A DNA stretch of 64,000 nt from Saprospiraceae bacterium (GCA_020846655.1 JADLDL010000090.1:1-64000); one strand, 5' to 3'. Counted from the first letter of the stretch, positions 33,338-43,059 are shown. The notes: generated by a model not told the origin, from the sequence alone. A program made the numbers and translations.

Positions 33338-36094
33338 ATGATTCGAAAACTAGTATTTTCCGGCGTGCTGTTCCTGCTGCTGCAGGGTCTCAGCGCGCAA
33401 ACCGCCACCCTGCGCGGCACGGTCACTGAAACCGGCAACAATGCGCCGGTGGTAGATGCCTCCGTACTCCTGTCGCAGACCGGCAAATTTGCCGCCACCG
33501 ACAACCGGGGCAAATTCACCCTGGAGCAAGTGCCTCCCGGCACCTACACCCTGGTGGTGAGCCGGGCCGGTTTTTTGCCCCGCGAACAAGCCGCCGAGTT
33601 GAAAGCCGGCCAGGAACTCACGATCAATGTTGCCCTCGATCGCGACCCTTCTTCGACAGCCAACCCGATCGACATCCCGACGGTGTTGCTGGAGGAGGCC
33701 GAATCGGACGACGAAGGCATTGCCGAAATCGCCAACCTGCTGCATGCTTCGCGCGATGTCTTTCAAAATGTCTCCAATTTCGGTTGGAGTGTGTTTCGCT
33801 TTCGCGAACGGGGCTACGACGCCGAAAATTTTCCGGTGTTCCTCAATGGCATCAACATCAACGACCCGGAAACCGGTATCGCTTTTTTTGGTGAATTTGG
33901 CGGCCTGAACGACGTGCTGCGCAGCCGCGAGAGCGTCGTCGGCCTCGATCCCGCCGAGTTTGCATTTTCTGAAATCGGCGGCGCCTCCAACATCGACACC
34001 CGCGCCGGCGTGCAACGCAAACAAATTCGCGCGTCCTACGCCATCAGCAACCGCACCTACCGCCACCGCCTTATGCTGACCGCCAATACCGGCCTTATGC
34101 CGGGTGGCTGGGCCGTTTCGGTGTCGGGTAGCCGCCGCTGGGCCGAGGAAGGCTGGCACGAAGGCACCTTTTTCGACGGCTATTCGTACTTCCTGTCTGT
34201 CGACAAAAAATTTGGCGAAAAACACAACCTCAACCTCACCGTGCTGGGCTCGCCCAACAGCCGTGGCCGCGTGGGCGATACCTTCCAGGAAATGTTCGAC
34301 CTGGCCGGCACCACCCGCTACAACCCCAACTGGGGCTATTGGAACGGCAAAAAACGCAACGCCAACGTGGCCAGTTCGAACCAACCCCTGGCTATCCTTC
34401 GCCACGACTGGAAGCCCAGCGCCGGTACCAATGTGTACCTCGCTGCATACGCCCAGGGAGGGAAAAACAGTTTTACCCGCCTCGATTGGTTCAACGGCTA
34501 CAGCCCGGAGCCCGACTACAACCGCCGTTTGCCATCGGCCTATCCTGAAAACGAACAAGCCATCGAGTGGGCGCAGGAAATGCGCGAAAACCAGTCGCTG
34601 CGCCAGATCAACTGGGCTTCCATGTGGGAGGCCAATACGATCAATACCGAAACCGTGCTGGATGCCAACGGTATCCCCGGCAATACGGTGACCGGCAAAC
34701 GCTCGCAATATGTGGTCGCCGATTTTCGCGGCGACAGCAAAGAAGCCGGCTTCAATGCCCTGTTGCGCCAAAACCTGGGCCAGCGCCTGTTTCTGAACGG
34801 CGGCGCCAACTACCAATGGTACAAAGGCCGGAATTTCAAAACGGTGGATGATATCCTGGGCGGCGATTTTATCGTGGACTGGGACAAATATGCCCTGCAG
34901 GACATTCCGGACAACCCCTCCGTGCGCGACAACAACCTGCTGATGCCCAACCACGTGGTCAAAGAAGGCGAAACCTATGGCTTCGACTACGACGAAAACA
35001 TCCGCAAAGGCGGCATCTGGCTCCAGGTGCAAGGCAACCTGCCCCGCATTGCCTGGTTTGCCGGCGCTGAAAACCTGCTGACCCGCTTTTGGCGGACCGG
35101 CCACATGCAAAACGGCCGTTTCCCCAACGAATCGTTGGGGGATTCCGAGAAACAAACCTTCAACACCTATGGCCTGAAAGCCGGGGTGACCTACAAAATC
35201 AACGGCCGCAACTTTTTGTACCTGAATGGTTTGCAGAGCACCCGCGCGCCCTTGTTCCGGGATATTTTCCTGTCGCCGCGGATTCGTAACCAAGCGCTGG
35301 ACAATCCGAAGCCCTATACCGTGCAAAGTGTGGAAGGTGGCTACCAGTTGCGGGCGCCCAATTTCAAAGGCCGTTTGACCGGCTATTTCACCCAGTACAA
35401 AGGCGAGTACGACAACTTCCTGGTGTTTGCCACCACACAGGGCGTCTTTGGCTCCCTGTTGCAGGAAGGTATCGACCGCCAGCACACCGGTGTCGAAATG
35501 GCCCTCGAAGCCAAACCCATTGTGGGCTGGACCTTTTCGGCTGCCGCCAACCTGGGTCGCTACGTGATTACCTCCCGCCCAAAACTCTACCTGACGCTGG
35601 ACAACACGGCTGAGGTGATTCTGGACGGTGTGACGTCCTACCAAAAGAATTTTTACGTAGCCCGCACGCCACAGACCACGGCGGCGGTGTCGGTCAAATA
35701 CGAAAGCCGGCAGTTTTGGTTTGCTTCGCTGGCGCTCAACTATGCCGACAATTTCTGGTACCAGTACGATCCTTCGCGGCGTACGGCTGGCTTTGTGGAG
35801 CCTTTTGACCGCAACTCCGCTATTTGGCGCCTGATCATTGATCAGCAAAAGGCGCCGTCGGCGGTCACGCTCGACTTTTTCGGCGGCAAATCCTGGCGGC
35901 TCAAGCGCAACTACTTTATTTACCTGAACGTGGGGGTAAACAACCTGCTGAACAACCTGAACATCGTGACCACCGGTCGCGATGCCTACCGGAATGCCTA
36001 TCGTGGCGATGTAACCGACCCGCGTTTGTATTCCAGTCAGGTCACCTATGCGCCAGGCACCAACTTTTTTGCCAGCCTGGCGATCCGGATTTGA
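33338..36094 (+). CDS. TonB-dependent receptor with N-terminal carboxypeptidase-like domain
   Basis: An outer-membrane active transporter of 918 residues. A signal peptide (VLFLLLQGLSAQ) is followed by a carboxypeptidase-regulatory-like domain (LRGTVTETGNNAPVVDASVL to about residue 105), a degenerate plug (FRERGYDAENFPVFLNGI, DPETGIAFFGEFGG, IGGASNIDTRAG), and a barrel ending in FFASLAIRI with a terminal aromatic/aliphatic pattern. It stands between a secreted nuclease-like enzyme and a DUF5689 lipoprotein, so breakdown products of nucleic acids are plausible cargo. The substrate is not shown by sequence. Confidence 0.92.
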   Translation: MIRKLVFSGVLFLLLQGLSAQTATLRGTVTETGNNAPVVDASVLLSQTGKFAATDNRGKFTLEQVPPGTYTLVVSRAGFLPREQAAELKAGQELTINVALDRDPSSTANPIDIPTVLLEEAESDDEGIAEIANLLHASRDVFQNVSNFGWSVFRFRERGYDAENFPVFLNGININDPETGIAFFGEFGGLNDVLRSRESVVGLDPAEFAFSEIGGASNIDTRAGVQRKQIRASYAISNRTYRHRLMLTANTGLMPGGWAVSVSGSRRWAEEGWHEGTFFDGYSYFLSVDKKFGEKHNLNLTVLGSPNSRGRVGDTFQEMFDLAGTTRYNPNWGYWNGKKRNANVASSNQPLAILRHDWKPSAGTNVYLAAYAQGGKNSFTRLDWFNGYSPEPDYNRRLPSAYPENEQAIEWAQEMRENQSLRQINWASMWEANTINTETVLDANGIPGNTVTGKRSQYVVADFRGDSKEAGFNALLRQNLGQRLFLNGGANYQWYKGRNFKTVDDILGGDFIVDWDKYALQDIPDNPSVRDNNLLMPNHVVKEGETYGFDYDENIRKGGIWLQVQGNLPRIAWFAGAENLLTRFWRTGHMQNGRFPNESLGDSEKQTFNTYGLKAGVTYKINGRNFLYLNGLQSTRAPLFRDIFLSPRIRNQALDNPKPYTVQSVEGGYQLRAPNFKGRLTGYFTQYKGEYDNFLVFATTQGVFGSLLQEGIDRQHTGVEMALEAKPIVGWTFSAAANLGRYVITSRPKLYLTLDNTAEVILDGVTSYQKNFYVARTPQTTAAVSVKYESRQFWFASLALNYADNFWYQYDPSRRTAGFVEPFDRNSAIWRLIIDQQKAPSAVTLDFFGGKSWRLKRNYFIYLNVGVNNLLNNLNIVTTGRDAYRNAYRGDVTDPRLYSSQVTYAPGTNFFASLAIRI

Positions 36095-36159
36095 TGTATT
36101 GCCCGTTTTTCCGCCAAACAACCTTTTCCTAAAACGAATCACCGTATAAAAAATAAAAT

Positions 36160-37596
36160 ATGCGCCTGGTAAAAAAACATATCCAACTGCTTTCTCTGGC
36201 CGCCCTGGTGCTGCTGGCTGGTGTTACAGCCTGTGTCAAACGCGATTTTGACGAACCGCCCACCGGCGGCGAACCGGTAAACGTCACCCCGAATACCACC
36301 ATCGCCGAGTTGAAAGCCCTGCACATCACTTCCGGCGGCTTTGACAAAATCACCACGGACATGATCATCGGCGGTACGGTGGTAATGGACGACCGCTCCG
36401 GCAACTACTACAAAACCCTGGTCATTCAAGACGCTTCCGGCGGTATTGAAATCAAATTCAACGATGGCTACCTGTACAACCAGTTTCCGGTGGGGCGAAA
36501 GATGTTCATCTATTGCAAAGACCTGTTCCTGACCGATTACAACGACCTCACCCAACTGACGGGCTCCCTGGTTTTTGAAAACGGCGCTCCCAGCGGAGTG
36601 GGACTGACCGAAGCGCAGGTGCGTGCCAAAGTGGTAAAAGGCCCGATCGAGACGCCACCGGCGCCTACGGTGGTGGGCGTGAATCAAATGTCGGATCACC
36701 TGGTGAGCACACTCATCAAACTGGAGAACGTACAGTTTGTGTTTTGCGACGCCGGCCGCACCTATGCCGATGCCATCACCAAAAACAGCCTCAACCGGAT
36801 TATCGAAGACTGCAACGGTCAGGAGTTGATCCTGCGCACCAGCGGTTTCGCCGATTTTGCCGCCAGTGGCACACCTACCGGTAGCGGTACTATTGTTGGC
36901 GTATTGGGCCGCTTTGGCAACGATTACCAACTGTATATCCGCAACATTGACGACGTGTCGATGACCGGCAACCGTTGCGGCAGTTCTTCCAACCCTGTGG
37001 AAGGAACGCTGACGGACCTGAGCGCCATTCGCGCCTTGTTCACCGGCGCCACCACCAGCGCTCCGGCCGGTTTGAAAGTCAAAGGCAAAGTGATCTCGGA
37101 TCGCCTGAACAACAACCAGAACAACCGCAACCTGTACCTACAGGACGGCACGGCAGGTATCGTGGTGCGTTTCAAAGCGACCCACTGCTTCGAAATGGGC
37201 GATGAAATTGAAGTCAATGTGTCCAGCCAGGAAATCAGCGAATTCAACGGCCTGCGCCAGATCAACAACGTACCCCTGGAAAACGCCCGCTTGTTGAGTT
37301 CCGGCAACGTACTGACGCCGCGCAAAGCCACGATTGCTGAAATCAACACCAACTTCGACGCCTGGGAAAGCACCCTGGTGGAAATCGAAGGCGTTACGAT
37401 TTCCGGCGCTGGCAGCCCGCTGTCGGGTAGCAAAACGGCCACGGATGGTAGCGGGAGCATTATCCTGTTCACCCAGAGTTTTGCTGGTTTTGCCAGTGTA
37501 AAAGTGCCGGCCGGTCCGGTGAAACTCACCGCGATCGTAACCGATTATAATGACAAGGAGATAATTCTGCGCACGGCCGCTGATATTCAACAATAA
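36160..37596 (+). CDS. DUF5689 OB-fold lipoprotein
   Basis: A 478-residue lipoprotein (LLAGVTAC, C25) with a DUF5689-type N-terminal domain (TIAELKALHITSGGFDKIT, IIGGTVVMDDRSGNYYKTLV, QDASGGIEIKF) and a second copy of the same OB-like fold later (KVKGKVISDRLNNNQNNRNL, YLQDGTAGIVVRF). OB folds commonly bind nucleic acids or sugars, which fits the neighbouring nuclease-like enzyme and receptor. It probably serves as the surface partner of the receptor 66 bases upstream. An intrinsic terminator follows. Confidence 0.85.
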   Translation: MRLVKKHIQLLSLAALVLLAGVTACVKRDFDEPPTGGEPVNVTPNTTIAELKALHITSGGFDKITTDMIIGGTVVMDDRSGNYYKTLVIQDASGGIEIKFNDGYLYNQFPVGRKMFIYCKDLFLTDYNDLTQLTGSLVFENGAPSGVGLTEAQVRAKVVKGPIETPPAPTVVGVNQMSDHLVSTLIKLENVQFVFCDAGRTYADAITKNSLNRIIEDCNGQELILRTSGFADFAASGTPTGSGTIVGVLGRFGNDYQLYIRNIDDVSMTGNRCGSSSNPVEGTLTDLSAIRALFTGATTSAPAGLKVKGKVISDRLNNNQNNRNLYLQDGTAGIVVRFKATHCFEMGDEIEVNVSSQEISEFNGLRQINNVPLENARLLSSGNVLTPRKATIAEINTNFDAWESTLVEIEGVTISGAGSPLSGSKTATDGSGSIILFTQSFAGFASVKVPAGPVKLTAIVTDYNDKEIILRTAADIQQ

Positions 37597-37624
37597 CATG
37601 ACTTCGGGAAACCCCGAGCCATCG

Positions 37625-37661
37625 ATCCCGAATTTTCCGGCATGGAAAATTCGGGATTTTT
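37625..37661 (+). terminator. Intrinsic terminator after the receptor/DUF5689 pair
   Basis: ATCCCGAATTTTCC (37625-37638) pairs perfectly with 37644-37657 across a 5-base loop and is followed by TTTTATTT. It closes the two-gene unit. Confidence 0.9.
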
Positions 37662-37732
37662 ATTTGCCGCGCAGCGGGGGCCCCGGCGGGTAATCTTTGT
37701 CCGGCATGCCAACAATTTAAGCACTCATACGT

Positions 37733-37740
37733 TACTTTTG
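37733..37740 (+). promoter_or_regulatory. Candidate -7 box for the DUF5683 gene
   Basis: TACTTTTG fits TAnnTTTG, but it ends only 5 bases before the ATG at 37746. If used, the mRNA would be leaderless or nearly so. Confidence 0.35.
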
Positions 37741-37745
37741 CCTGT

Positions 37746-38438
37746 ATGCGCACCCTGATTCTTTTTTTGTGTTCCCTGCCTGCCTGGTGTTTGCCGGCCC
37801 AAACGCCGGATAGTTTGCCGGCGCCCAGCCTGGACACCCTGACGCCGACGGCGGCCTCCGCCACCGCCGAAGTGCCGCGAAAGCCGGGCCTGGTACGCCG
37901 CATCCTGACCAAAGATTATCCCAACCCCCGAACCGCAGCATTCCTGTCGCTGGCTTTGCCTGGCGCCGGTCAGATCTACAACCGCAAATACTGGAAACTT
38001 CCCCTCGTCTATGGCGGCCTGGGCGCCCTGACGTATTTTGAAATCCAAAACGTCCGCCAATACCGCGAACTGCGCGACAATTACAAATGGGTAGTGGACG
38101 ATGACGACAACACCAACCCCACCAAGGAGCCGTACACCTTCCTGGATGCCACCAGCCTGAAACGGTACCGGGATGAATGGCGGCGCTATATGGAACTCAC
38201 CTCTTTGTTTCTCGGCCTGGGTTATGTGCTCACGGCCACAGAGGCTTTTGTGGACGCCCACCTCATGCGTTTCGACGTGAGCGACGACCTCAGCCTGCGG
38301 CTCTTGCCCAAAGCCCAGATCATGCCCGATGCCGCCCTGGCTTTTGGCATTGGGCTGCGGCTCGAATTGCGGCACTACCGGCCCAAGCCGCCGCCGTTGT
38401 ATGCCCCGCCGGCATCCGCCTGGAGCAGTCCACCCTAA
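37746..38438 (+). CDS. DUF5683 membrane protein
   Basis: A 230-residue Bacteroidota-specific protein of unknown function. After a signal sequence (LILFLCSLPAWCLPAQ) and a Pro/Ala/Thr linker it contains the family motif SLALPGAGQIYNRKYWKLPLVYGG-type region (residues about 72-95) with a membrane segment, and a second segment (TSLFLGLGYVLTATEAFVDAHL). Relatives often lie near chromosome-partition or lysine-synthesis genes, which is not the case here. A TTG-initiated rhomboid gene follows 25 bases later. Confidence 0.85.
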   Translation: MRTLILFLCSLPAWCLPAQTPDSLPAPSLDTLTPTAASATAEVPRKPGLVRRILTKDYPNPRTAAFLSLALPGAGQIYNRKYWKLPLVYGGLGALTYFEIQNVRQYRELRDNYKWVVDDDDNTNPTKEPYTFLDATSLKRYRDEWRRYMELTSLFLGLGYVLTATEAFVDAHLMRFDVSDDLSLRLLPKAQIMPDAALAFGIGLRLELRHYRPKPPPLYAPPASAWSSPP

Positions 38439-38463
38439 TTCAAACATTTTTTTGTCCCATCCC

Positions 38464-39246
38464 TTGCATACCATCATCGACAGCGAATCCGATAGCCTGG
38501 AAATCACCCAACGGCATTTTTACGATAGCCTTCGGTTTCCGGTGCTTGCCCTGGCCACGATTTGGCTGGTCCACCTGTACCTCACTTTCTCCGGCACCGA
38601 TCCCGGTTGGTACGGGATCATGCCCCGCCGGGTTTGGGGGCTGCGGGGTGTTTTTACGGCGCCCCTGGTCCATGGTAGTTGGGAACACCTCTTGTCCAAC
38701 AGCCTGCCGCTGTTTGTCCTGACGGCCCTGACCCTCTATTTTTACCGCAAGGTGGCCATGCGGGCATTTTGGATGATCTACCTGTTGACGGGCTTGTCGG
38801 TTTGGCTGTTGGCCCGGCCGGTGTTGCACATCGGCGCCAGCGGGGTCGTGTATGGCCTGGTTGCTTTTATTTTTTGGAACGGCATTTTCCGGCGCAGTTT
38901 GCGCTCCATTATTCTCGCGCTCATCGTGATGGTGTTCTACAGCGGTATGTTCCTGGGGGTATTGCCCGATCAGGAAGGGATTTCCTGGGAAAGCCACCTG
39001 CTGGGTAGCCTGGCCGGCATTTTTGCTTCGTTTTGGTTCAAAGAAGCCCTGGAAGACGACGAATTGGAAAAGCCTGATCCATTCGCCGATGAGCGGGATC
39101 AGGAGCAAGCCTTCTTCCTGCCCCGCGATATTTTTGACAAAACCAAAGCGCAACGCGCCCGGGAAGAGGAGGAAGAACGCCTGCGCCGCCAACAGCAAAA
39201 CGATACGTTTTTCCCGCCGTTTTGGAACCAGGACAGCACCTGGTAG
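38464..39246 (+). CDS. Rhomboid-family intramembrane serine protease
   Basis: Cleaves membrane helices within the bilayer. The 260-residue product carries WEHLLSNSLPLF, the catalytic serine in GASGVVYG (S126), and the catalytic histidine in ESHLLGSLAG (H178). About six membrane segments are visible, and a charged C-terminal tail (REEEEERLRRQQQ) lies in the cytoplasm. No ATG exists between the upstream gene and the first conserved segment, so the TTG at 38464 is the likely start. Confidence 0.88.
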   Translation: MHTIIDSESDSLEITQRHFYDSLRFPVLALATIWLVHLYLTFSGTDPGWYGIMPRRVWGLRGVFTAPLVHGSWEHLLSNSLPLFVLTALTLYFYRKVAMRAFWMIYLLTGLSVWLLARPVLHIGASGVVYGLVAFIFWNGIFRRSLRSIILALIVMVFYSGMFLGVLPDQEGISWESHLLGSLAGIFASFWFKEALEDDELEKPDPFADERDQEQAFFLPRDIFDKTKAQRAREEEEERLRRQQQNDTFFPPFWNQDSTW

Positions 39247-39254
39247 CCTATTTT

Positions 39255-41696
39255 CTACCGAACTACATGCAGCGGGCCGGCAATACCGGAACGCCCTTTG
39301 CCGGACAACATCAGCCAGTACGTGCCGGGCGCCCAGGCCGAAGTGTCGAGTTCGGTTTCTGAACTACTGGACACGGCCAATTCCTGTATCAGAGTACCCT
39401 GAATATTGAATACCTGTACGTGGTCAAATGCTGCGCTGGCCTTCACGCGTACCCGGTGCCGCGCCGGGTTGGGCGACAGCGCAGCCGTAAACCCCTCAAC
39501 CGGCGGGGCGTCTGCGGATACCGCATCAATGATTTTCCCGATAGTGTATTGGCCCGGCAGGGCATGCAGGGCGCGCAGGAGCCCAAAGCGATCCTGGGTG
39601 GAGCCGAGGGTCGATAGTTGCACCATGGGGAATGGAATCCAGTTGAAACCCGGGCCGGGCCGGTAGAGCAACAGGATGCCTGTTTCGGAGGGGCTGGTTT
39701 GGGCAAATAACTCAGCATCCAATTGATCCGCCTCGCCTCTGCCATCGTAATAAAAAGAGGCCTCGCCGTCGAATGTAGCGCCTGGCAGCGCATCCAGGCT
39801 CCAATAGCGGTTGGTCAGCAAGAGGCTGTTGGGCGCAGCACCGTTGGCGGTGTCGGGCATCACGTAGTGGTGCTCGGCGCGCAACAACACAGAGTCGCCT
39901 TGCAGGCTGTTGACCTTCAAGGTCATTTTAGCCGGCGTAAAATTGTAGTTGGTAGGCGACTTGAGCACTAGTTCTTTCTCGGCACGCGCCAGGGTGAGCT
40001 GCTGGCGCGTGTTGACCCAAGCGCGCACGGGCGCCGGGGCAAAGGACGGGAAGGGAAATTCCAACACGGTATTTTCTCCGGAAACGAGCGCCGTGCGGTA
40101 CTCGCGTTGGCCCAAACCATTCACGAACGTAAATTCGAGGGGCACATTTTGGTAAAAATGCGGAGCGCCGCGCAGTTTTTGTTTCACAAAAATCCGGACC
40201 AGCGTCGGGGCATCTACCGGCGAGTAAAAAATCTTTGTCGAATCAATGGAGAAGTGGGGAAAGCCGGGGCTGAACACCCAATCGTTGAAAAAATCCGTCA
40301 GGTTTTGTCCGCTGGCAGCACTCATCCGGTCGCGAAAACCGGCGCTGCTCCAGTCCTCAAACTGGTTCTTGTCCAGCGCTGTTCGGATGCCGTCGCGAAA
40401 CGCGGTGTCGCCCAGGTAGCCGCGCAGGTTGTGGGCCACCACGGCGCCTTTGTTGTACACATGTTGGCCATATGTGTATTCGTGCGGCAGGCCGGACACC
40501 GCCCGGTAGCCGCCTTCGTTGACGTGCGCGCGTTCCAATACATTTAAAAAATTGCTCTCGACCGCTTCGCGAAACCGCTCGGGCCCGTATACTTTTTCCA
40601 AAAACAAATGCTCGGAATACACGGCCCAGCCCTCGTTGAGCCACATATCTTCTGCGGTCGAGCAGGTGGCCAAATCGCCCCACCAATGGTGGCTGAGTTC
40701 ATGGGCGAACAGGGTTTCGCTGCCCGTGGTGCCATCCACGGCCTGGCGCATGTAGGCAATATTAGTGGCGTGCTCCATAGCACCCGAGGTAAAGGGCACC
40801 ACCGAATAGCCGATTTTGTCCCAACGGTAGGGCCCAAACCAGTGTTCGAAGGCGGCCAGGGCTTCGGGCAAGTGCAGGAACGAGGCTTTCAGTTTGTTGG
40901 AATCGGCAGGCGCCACAGCGATATCTACAGGAACCGGTCCGGCTTCGCCGGTCAGGGTGCGGCGATAACTGGCAAAAGGCCCGGCTGCCACGCAAGCGAG
41001 GTACGAAGGGATGGGTTGGTTCAGTACCCAGTGCCGCCGAACGAGGTTGCCGGGGAGCGTTTCTTGTCCGGCCAGCACGCCGTTGCAATACGCCGGCCGG
41101 TCGAGTGGGGTAGTGATGAAAAATTCGAAACTGCTGCGCTCTACAAAATTGTCGAAACAAGGGAACCAGGCCCTGCCGAAGGAATGCGGATCGGCCGCAA
41201 ACCCAACGCCCAGGTTGTAAGCGTAGCTGCCCTGCCAGTAGAACCCACCCCAGCCGGAGGCATCCTGCAGGGGTTTGCCGTGGTAGTAGATGCTCAGCAT
41301 CCGGGTTTGACCCGAATCGAGTAGGTTGGGCAGGTGGATCCGGATTTCCTGGCCGGTGTACGTCCAGTCGGCGGCCGACAAGGGTACGATACTGTCGACG
41401 CTCAAACCGAGCAAGTCGAGGCGCACTTGGTCGACGCCATCGAGGCGGCTTTCGATGTCGAGGGTAGCGGAACCGGCAATTTGCTGCGCATTGAAATCCG
41501 GCATGTTGAGCCGCAGGATCGTTTTCCGGATGTCGATGGAGTCGCTCCGGCGGTCGGGGCCACCGCCGGTCCAGGAAATGGCGGCTTGGGCAAATTTTTT
41601 GCCGGAGGCGCACCATTCAGCGGCGGGCAACATGGTTTGTGCCAACCCGGACAGACAGGTGGCGAGAAACAGCAGTACAACCAAAATCAATCGCAT
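39255..41696 (-). CDS. Type IX-secreted M1-family aminopeptidase
   Basis: An 813-residue zinc metallopeptidase exported through the type IX system. A signal peptide (MRLILVVLLFLATCLSGLAQ) leads into the M1 fold with the substrate-binding GAMEHATNIAY in place of GAMEN and the zinc site HELSHHWWGDL plus NEGW (H332, E333, H336, E355). The last 75 residues (LSPNPARHRVRV to the end) form a type A sorting domain that is cleaved on surface attachment. It probably degrades peptides outside the cell. Confidence 0.94.
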   Translation of the reverse strand: MRLILVVLLFLATCLSGLAQTMLPAAEWCASGKKFAQAAISWTGGGPDRRSDSIDIRKTILRLNMPDFNAQQIAGSATLDIESRLDGVDQVRLDLLGLSVDSIVPLSAADWTYTGQEIRIHLPNLLDSGQTRMLSIYYHGKPLQDASGWGGFYWQGSYAYNLGVGFAADPHSFGRAWFPCFDNFVERSSFEFFITTPLDRPAYCNGVLAGQETLPGNLVRRHWVLNQPIPSYLACVAAGPFASYRRTLTGEAGPVPVDIAVAPADSNKLKASFLHLPEALAAFEHWFGPYRWDKIGYSVVPFTSGAMEHATNIAYMRQAVDGTTGSETLFAHELSHHWWGDLATCSTAEDMWLNEGWAVYSEHLFLEKVYGPERFREAVESNFLNVLERAHVNEGGYRAVSGLPHEYTYGQHVYNKGAVVAHNLRGYLGDTAFRDGIRTALDKNQFEDWSSAGFRDRMSAASGQNLTDFFNDWVFSPGFPHFSIDSTKIFYSPVDAPTLVRIFVKQKLRGAPHFYQNVPLEFTFVNGLGQREYRTALVSGENTVLEFPFPSFAPAPVRAWVNTRQQLTLARAEKELVLKSPTNYNFTPAKMTLKVNSLQGDSVLLRAEHHYVMPDTANGAAPNSLLLTNRYWSLDALPGATFDGEASFYYDGRGEADQLDAELFAQTSPSETGILLLYRPGPGFNWIPFPMVQLSTLGSTQDRFGLLRALHALPGQYTIGKIIDAVSADAPPVEGFTAALSPNPARHRVRVKASAAFDHVQVFNIQGTLIQELAVSSSSETELDTSAWAPGTYWLMLSGKGRSGIAGPLHVVR

Positions 41697-41758
41697 GGTC
41701 AATCTTTTTTTACACGGCCCTGCAAGGGCGTGTTGGAAGGGTTACACATCAAAAACGA

Positions 41759-42301
41759 TCAAACGGACCGGGCCCAGCGGCGCAGCCGAAAACCGAGGCC
41801 CACCAGCAGCAGGCCGAAGAAAAAAGCATAGGAGCCGATCCACCAGGCGATGGAGATGGCGCCGGCATTGGGTTGCACCAGCATCAGGACGCCCAGGGCG
41901 ATGGAAATAAGGCCGGCCAGGGCCAGTTGCCATTCGCCGGTCACTTCTTTGCGGATACGGATGGCGATGGCCACTTCCAGGGCACCGGTAAACAGGCACC
42001 AGGCGGAGACAAACAACACGAGCACGGCGGCCGAAATTTCGGGTTTGAGCAAGGTAGTCAGGCCCAGGCCAACGCCCACGAGGCCTTCCAGGAGGCCAAC
42101 CCACCACTCGTCGTCGTCGGCACGCAGGCGCAGCGCCGCAAAACTGGCCACCAGGCCATCGGCGAGCAACAACACGCCGAGCAGCAGCACGACCAATTCA
42201 AACGTCAGTTTGGGCATCAGGAAAGCCGCTGCGGCAAAAGCGAGCGAAACAAGGCCGCGAACGACCAACAACCACCAGTGTTTGGCTAAAATTTGGATCA
42301 T
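41759..42301 (-). CDS. HdeD/DUF308-family membrane protein
   Basis: A 180-residue integral membrane protein with six hydrophobic segments arranged as three related pairs, typical of HdeD (for example WWLLVVRGLVSLAFAAAAFL and LALAGLISIALGVLMLVQP). HdeD in E. coli is linked to acid resistance at high cell density. No acid-stress genes accompany it here, so its role is open. It lies 62 bases upstream of the M1 peptidase on the same strand. Confidence 0.9.
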   Translation of the reverse strand: MIQILAKHWWLLVVRGLVSLAFAAAAFLMPKLTFELVVLLLGVLLLADGLVASFAALRLRADDDEWWVGLLEGLVGVGLGLTTLLKPEISAAVLVLFVSAWCLFTGALEVAIAIRIRKEVTGEWQLALAGLISIALGVLMLVQPNAGAISIAWWIGSYAFFFGLLLVGLGFRLRRWARSV

Positions 42302-42398
42302 GGTTTTGTTGTATTGGATCGATACTGGAAATGGGTTGGAACAAATGTGGAAAAGGAACCCGAATATCTGACTTTTCTACCAACATTTTCCAACTGCA

Positions 42399-42935
42399 CT
42401 AGCCAAGTTGGTACGCTTTGGCGCGGATGCGTTTGCCACGCTCCGTGAGGGCCACATCTTCCCAGAGCAACTGGATGCCGGGCAGCGCTTCCAGTTCGGG
42501 GCGTTTGTGGGGTGTCAGGATCAGCAGGAGCGGCGCGGCCTCAAAGAGATTCCAGCAGAGGGAATACAGTTGTTTGAGCGGGCACAAGTGCAGCGCGAAG
42601 GAGCAAATGATGGTGGAATAGCGCTCCGGCAACCCGTTTTTCAATACGTCCTCAAAGGAGAAACGGGCGCAGGCGCGGCCAGTGTTGCGGGTGTACAACT
42701 CATAGGTAAACGGGTCGCAACCGGAGAGCTCGGCCACCCCCAGGCGTTCCAGCACCTGGGTGACTTCGCCGCCGCCGCAGGCAAAATCCAGCACCTGCCG
42801 GGTATCCAGGCGCGGCAGATTGCGCTCGAGCAGGGTTTGTATTTCCGGGAAATGCGGGTTTTCATACGCCCCGGCATGGTCGCGGTAATACCCTTCGACA
42901 CCATGCTGATCGTATAGCGGACGTATGCTTTTCAT
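42399..42935 (-). CDS. Small SAM-dependent methyltransferase
   Basis: A 178-residue protein with motif I in VLDFACGGGEVTQVLERLG, an acidic residue after the second strand (SGCDPFTYELY), and a motif-IV-like STIICSFALHLC. It is compact for the family and lacks an added substrate domain. The N-terminal YDQHGVEGYYRDHAGAYENPH resembles bacterial phosphatidylethanolamine or small-molecule methyltransferases only loosely. Substrate unknown. Confidence 0.82.
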   Translation of the reverse strand: MKSIRPLYDQHGVEGYYRDHAGAYENPHFPEIQTLLERNLPRLDTRQVLDFACGGGEVTQVLERLGVAELSGCDPFTYELYTRNTGRACARFSFEDVLKNGLPERYSTIICSFALHLCPLKQLYSLCWNLFEAAPLLLILTPHKRPELEALPGIQLLWEDVALTERGKRIRAKAYQLG

Positions 42936-42995
42936 GGGTACCTACTGGGATTGGGCGGTTGATTTACCGACCATTGGCCGGTGAAAATTGGTCTT

Positions 42996-43035
42996 TTGCT
43001 GCCGCAGTTAGCGGGGACGCCAACTGCGGCAGCAA
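42996..43035. terminator. Long perfect hairpin downstream of the MCE gene
   Basis: TTGCTGCCGCAGTT (42996-43009) pairs with AACTGCGGCAGCAA (43022-43035), and GCG/CGC can pair inside the loop. It lies 25 bases past the stop of the minus-strand MCE gene. On that strand AAAAGACC follows, not a T-run, so it is an atypical terminator or an RNA-stability hairpin. Confidence 0.5.
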
Positions 43036-43059
43036 TGTTTGCTTACCCAAAAGGCGGCT

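Noticed and set aside
33350..36142. A 930-codon open frame on the minus strand, opposite the TonB-dependent receptor
   Set aside because: It is the mirror of a well-supported receptor gene, has no domain or signal likeness, and arises from the codon bias of the sense gene. Similar long antisense frames opposite ppc, valS, the BNR protein and lptD were rejected for the same reason.
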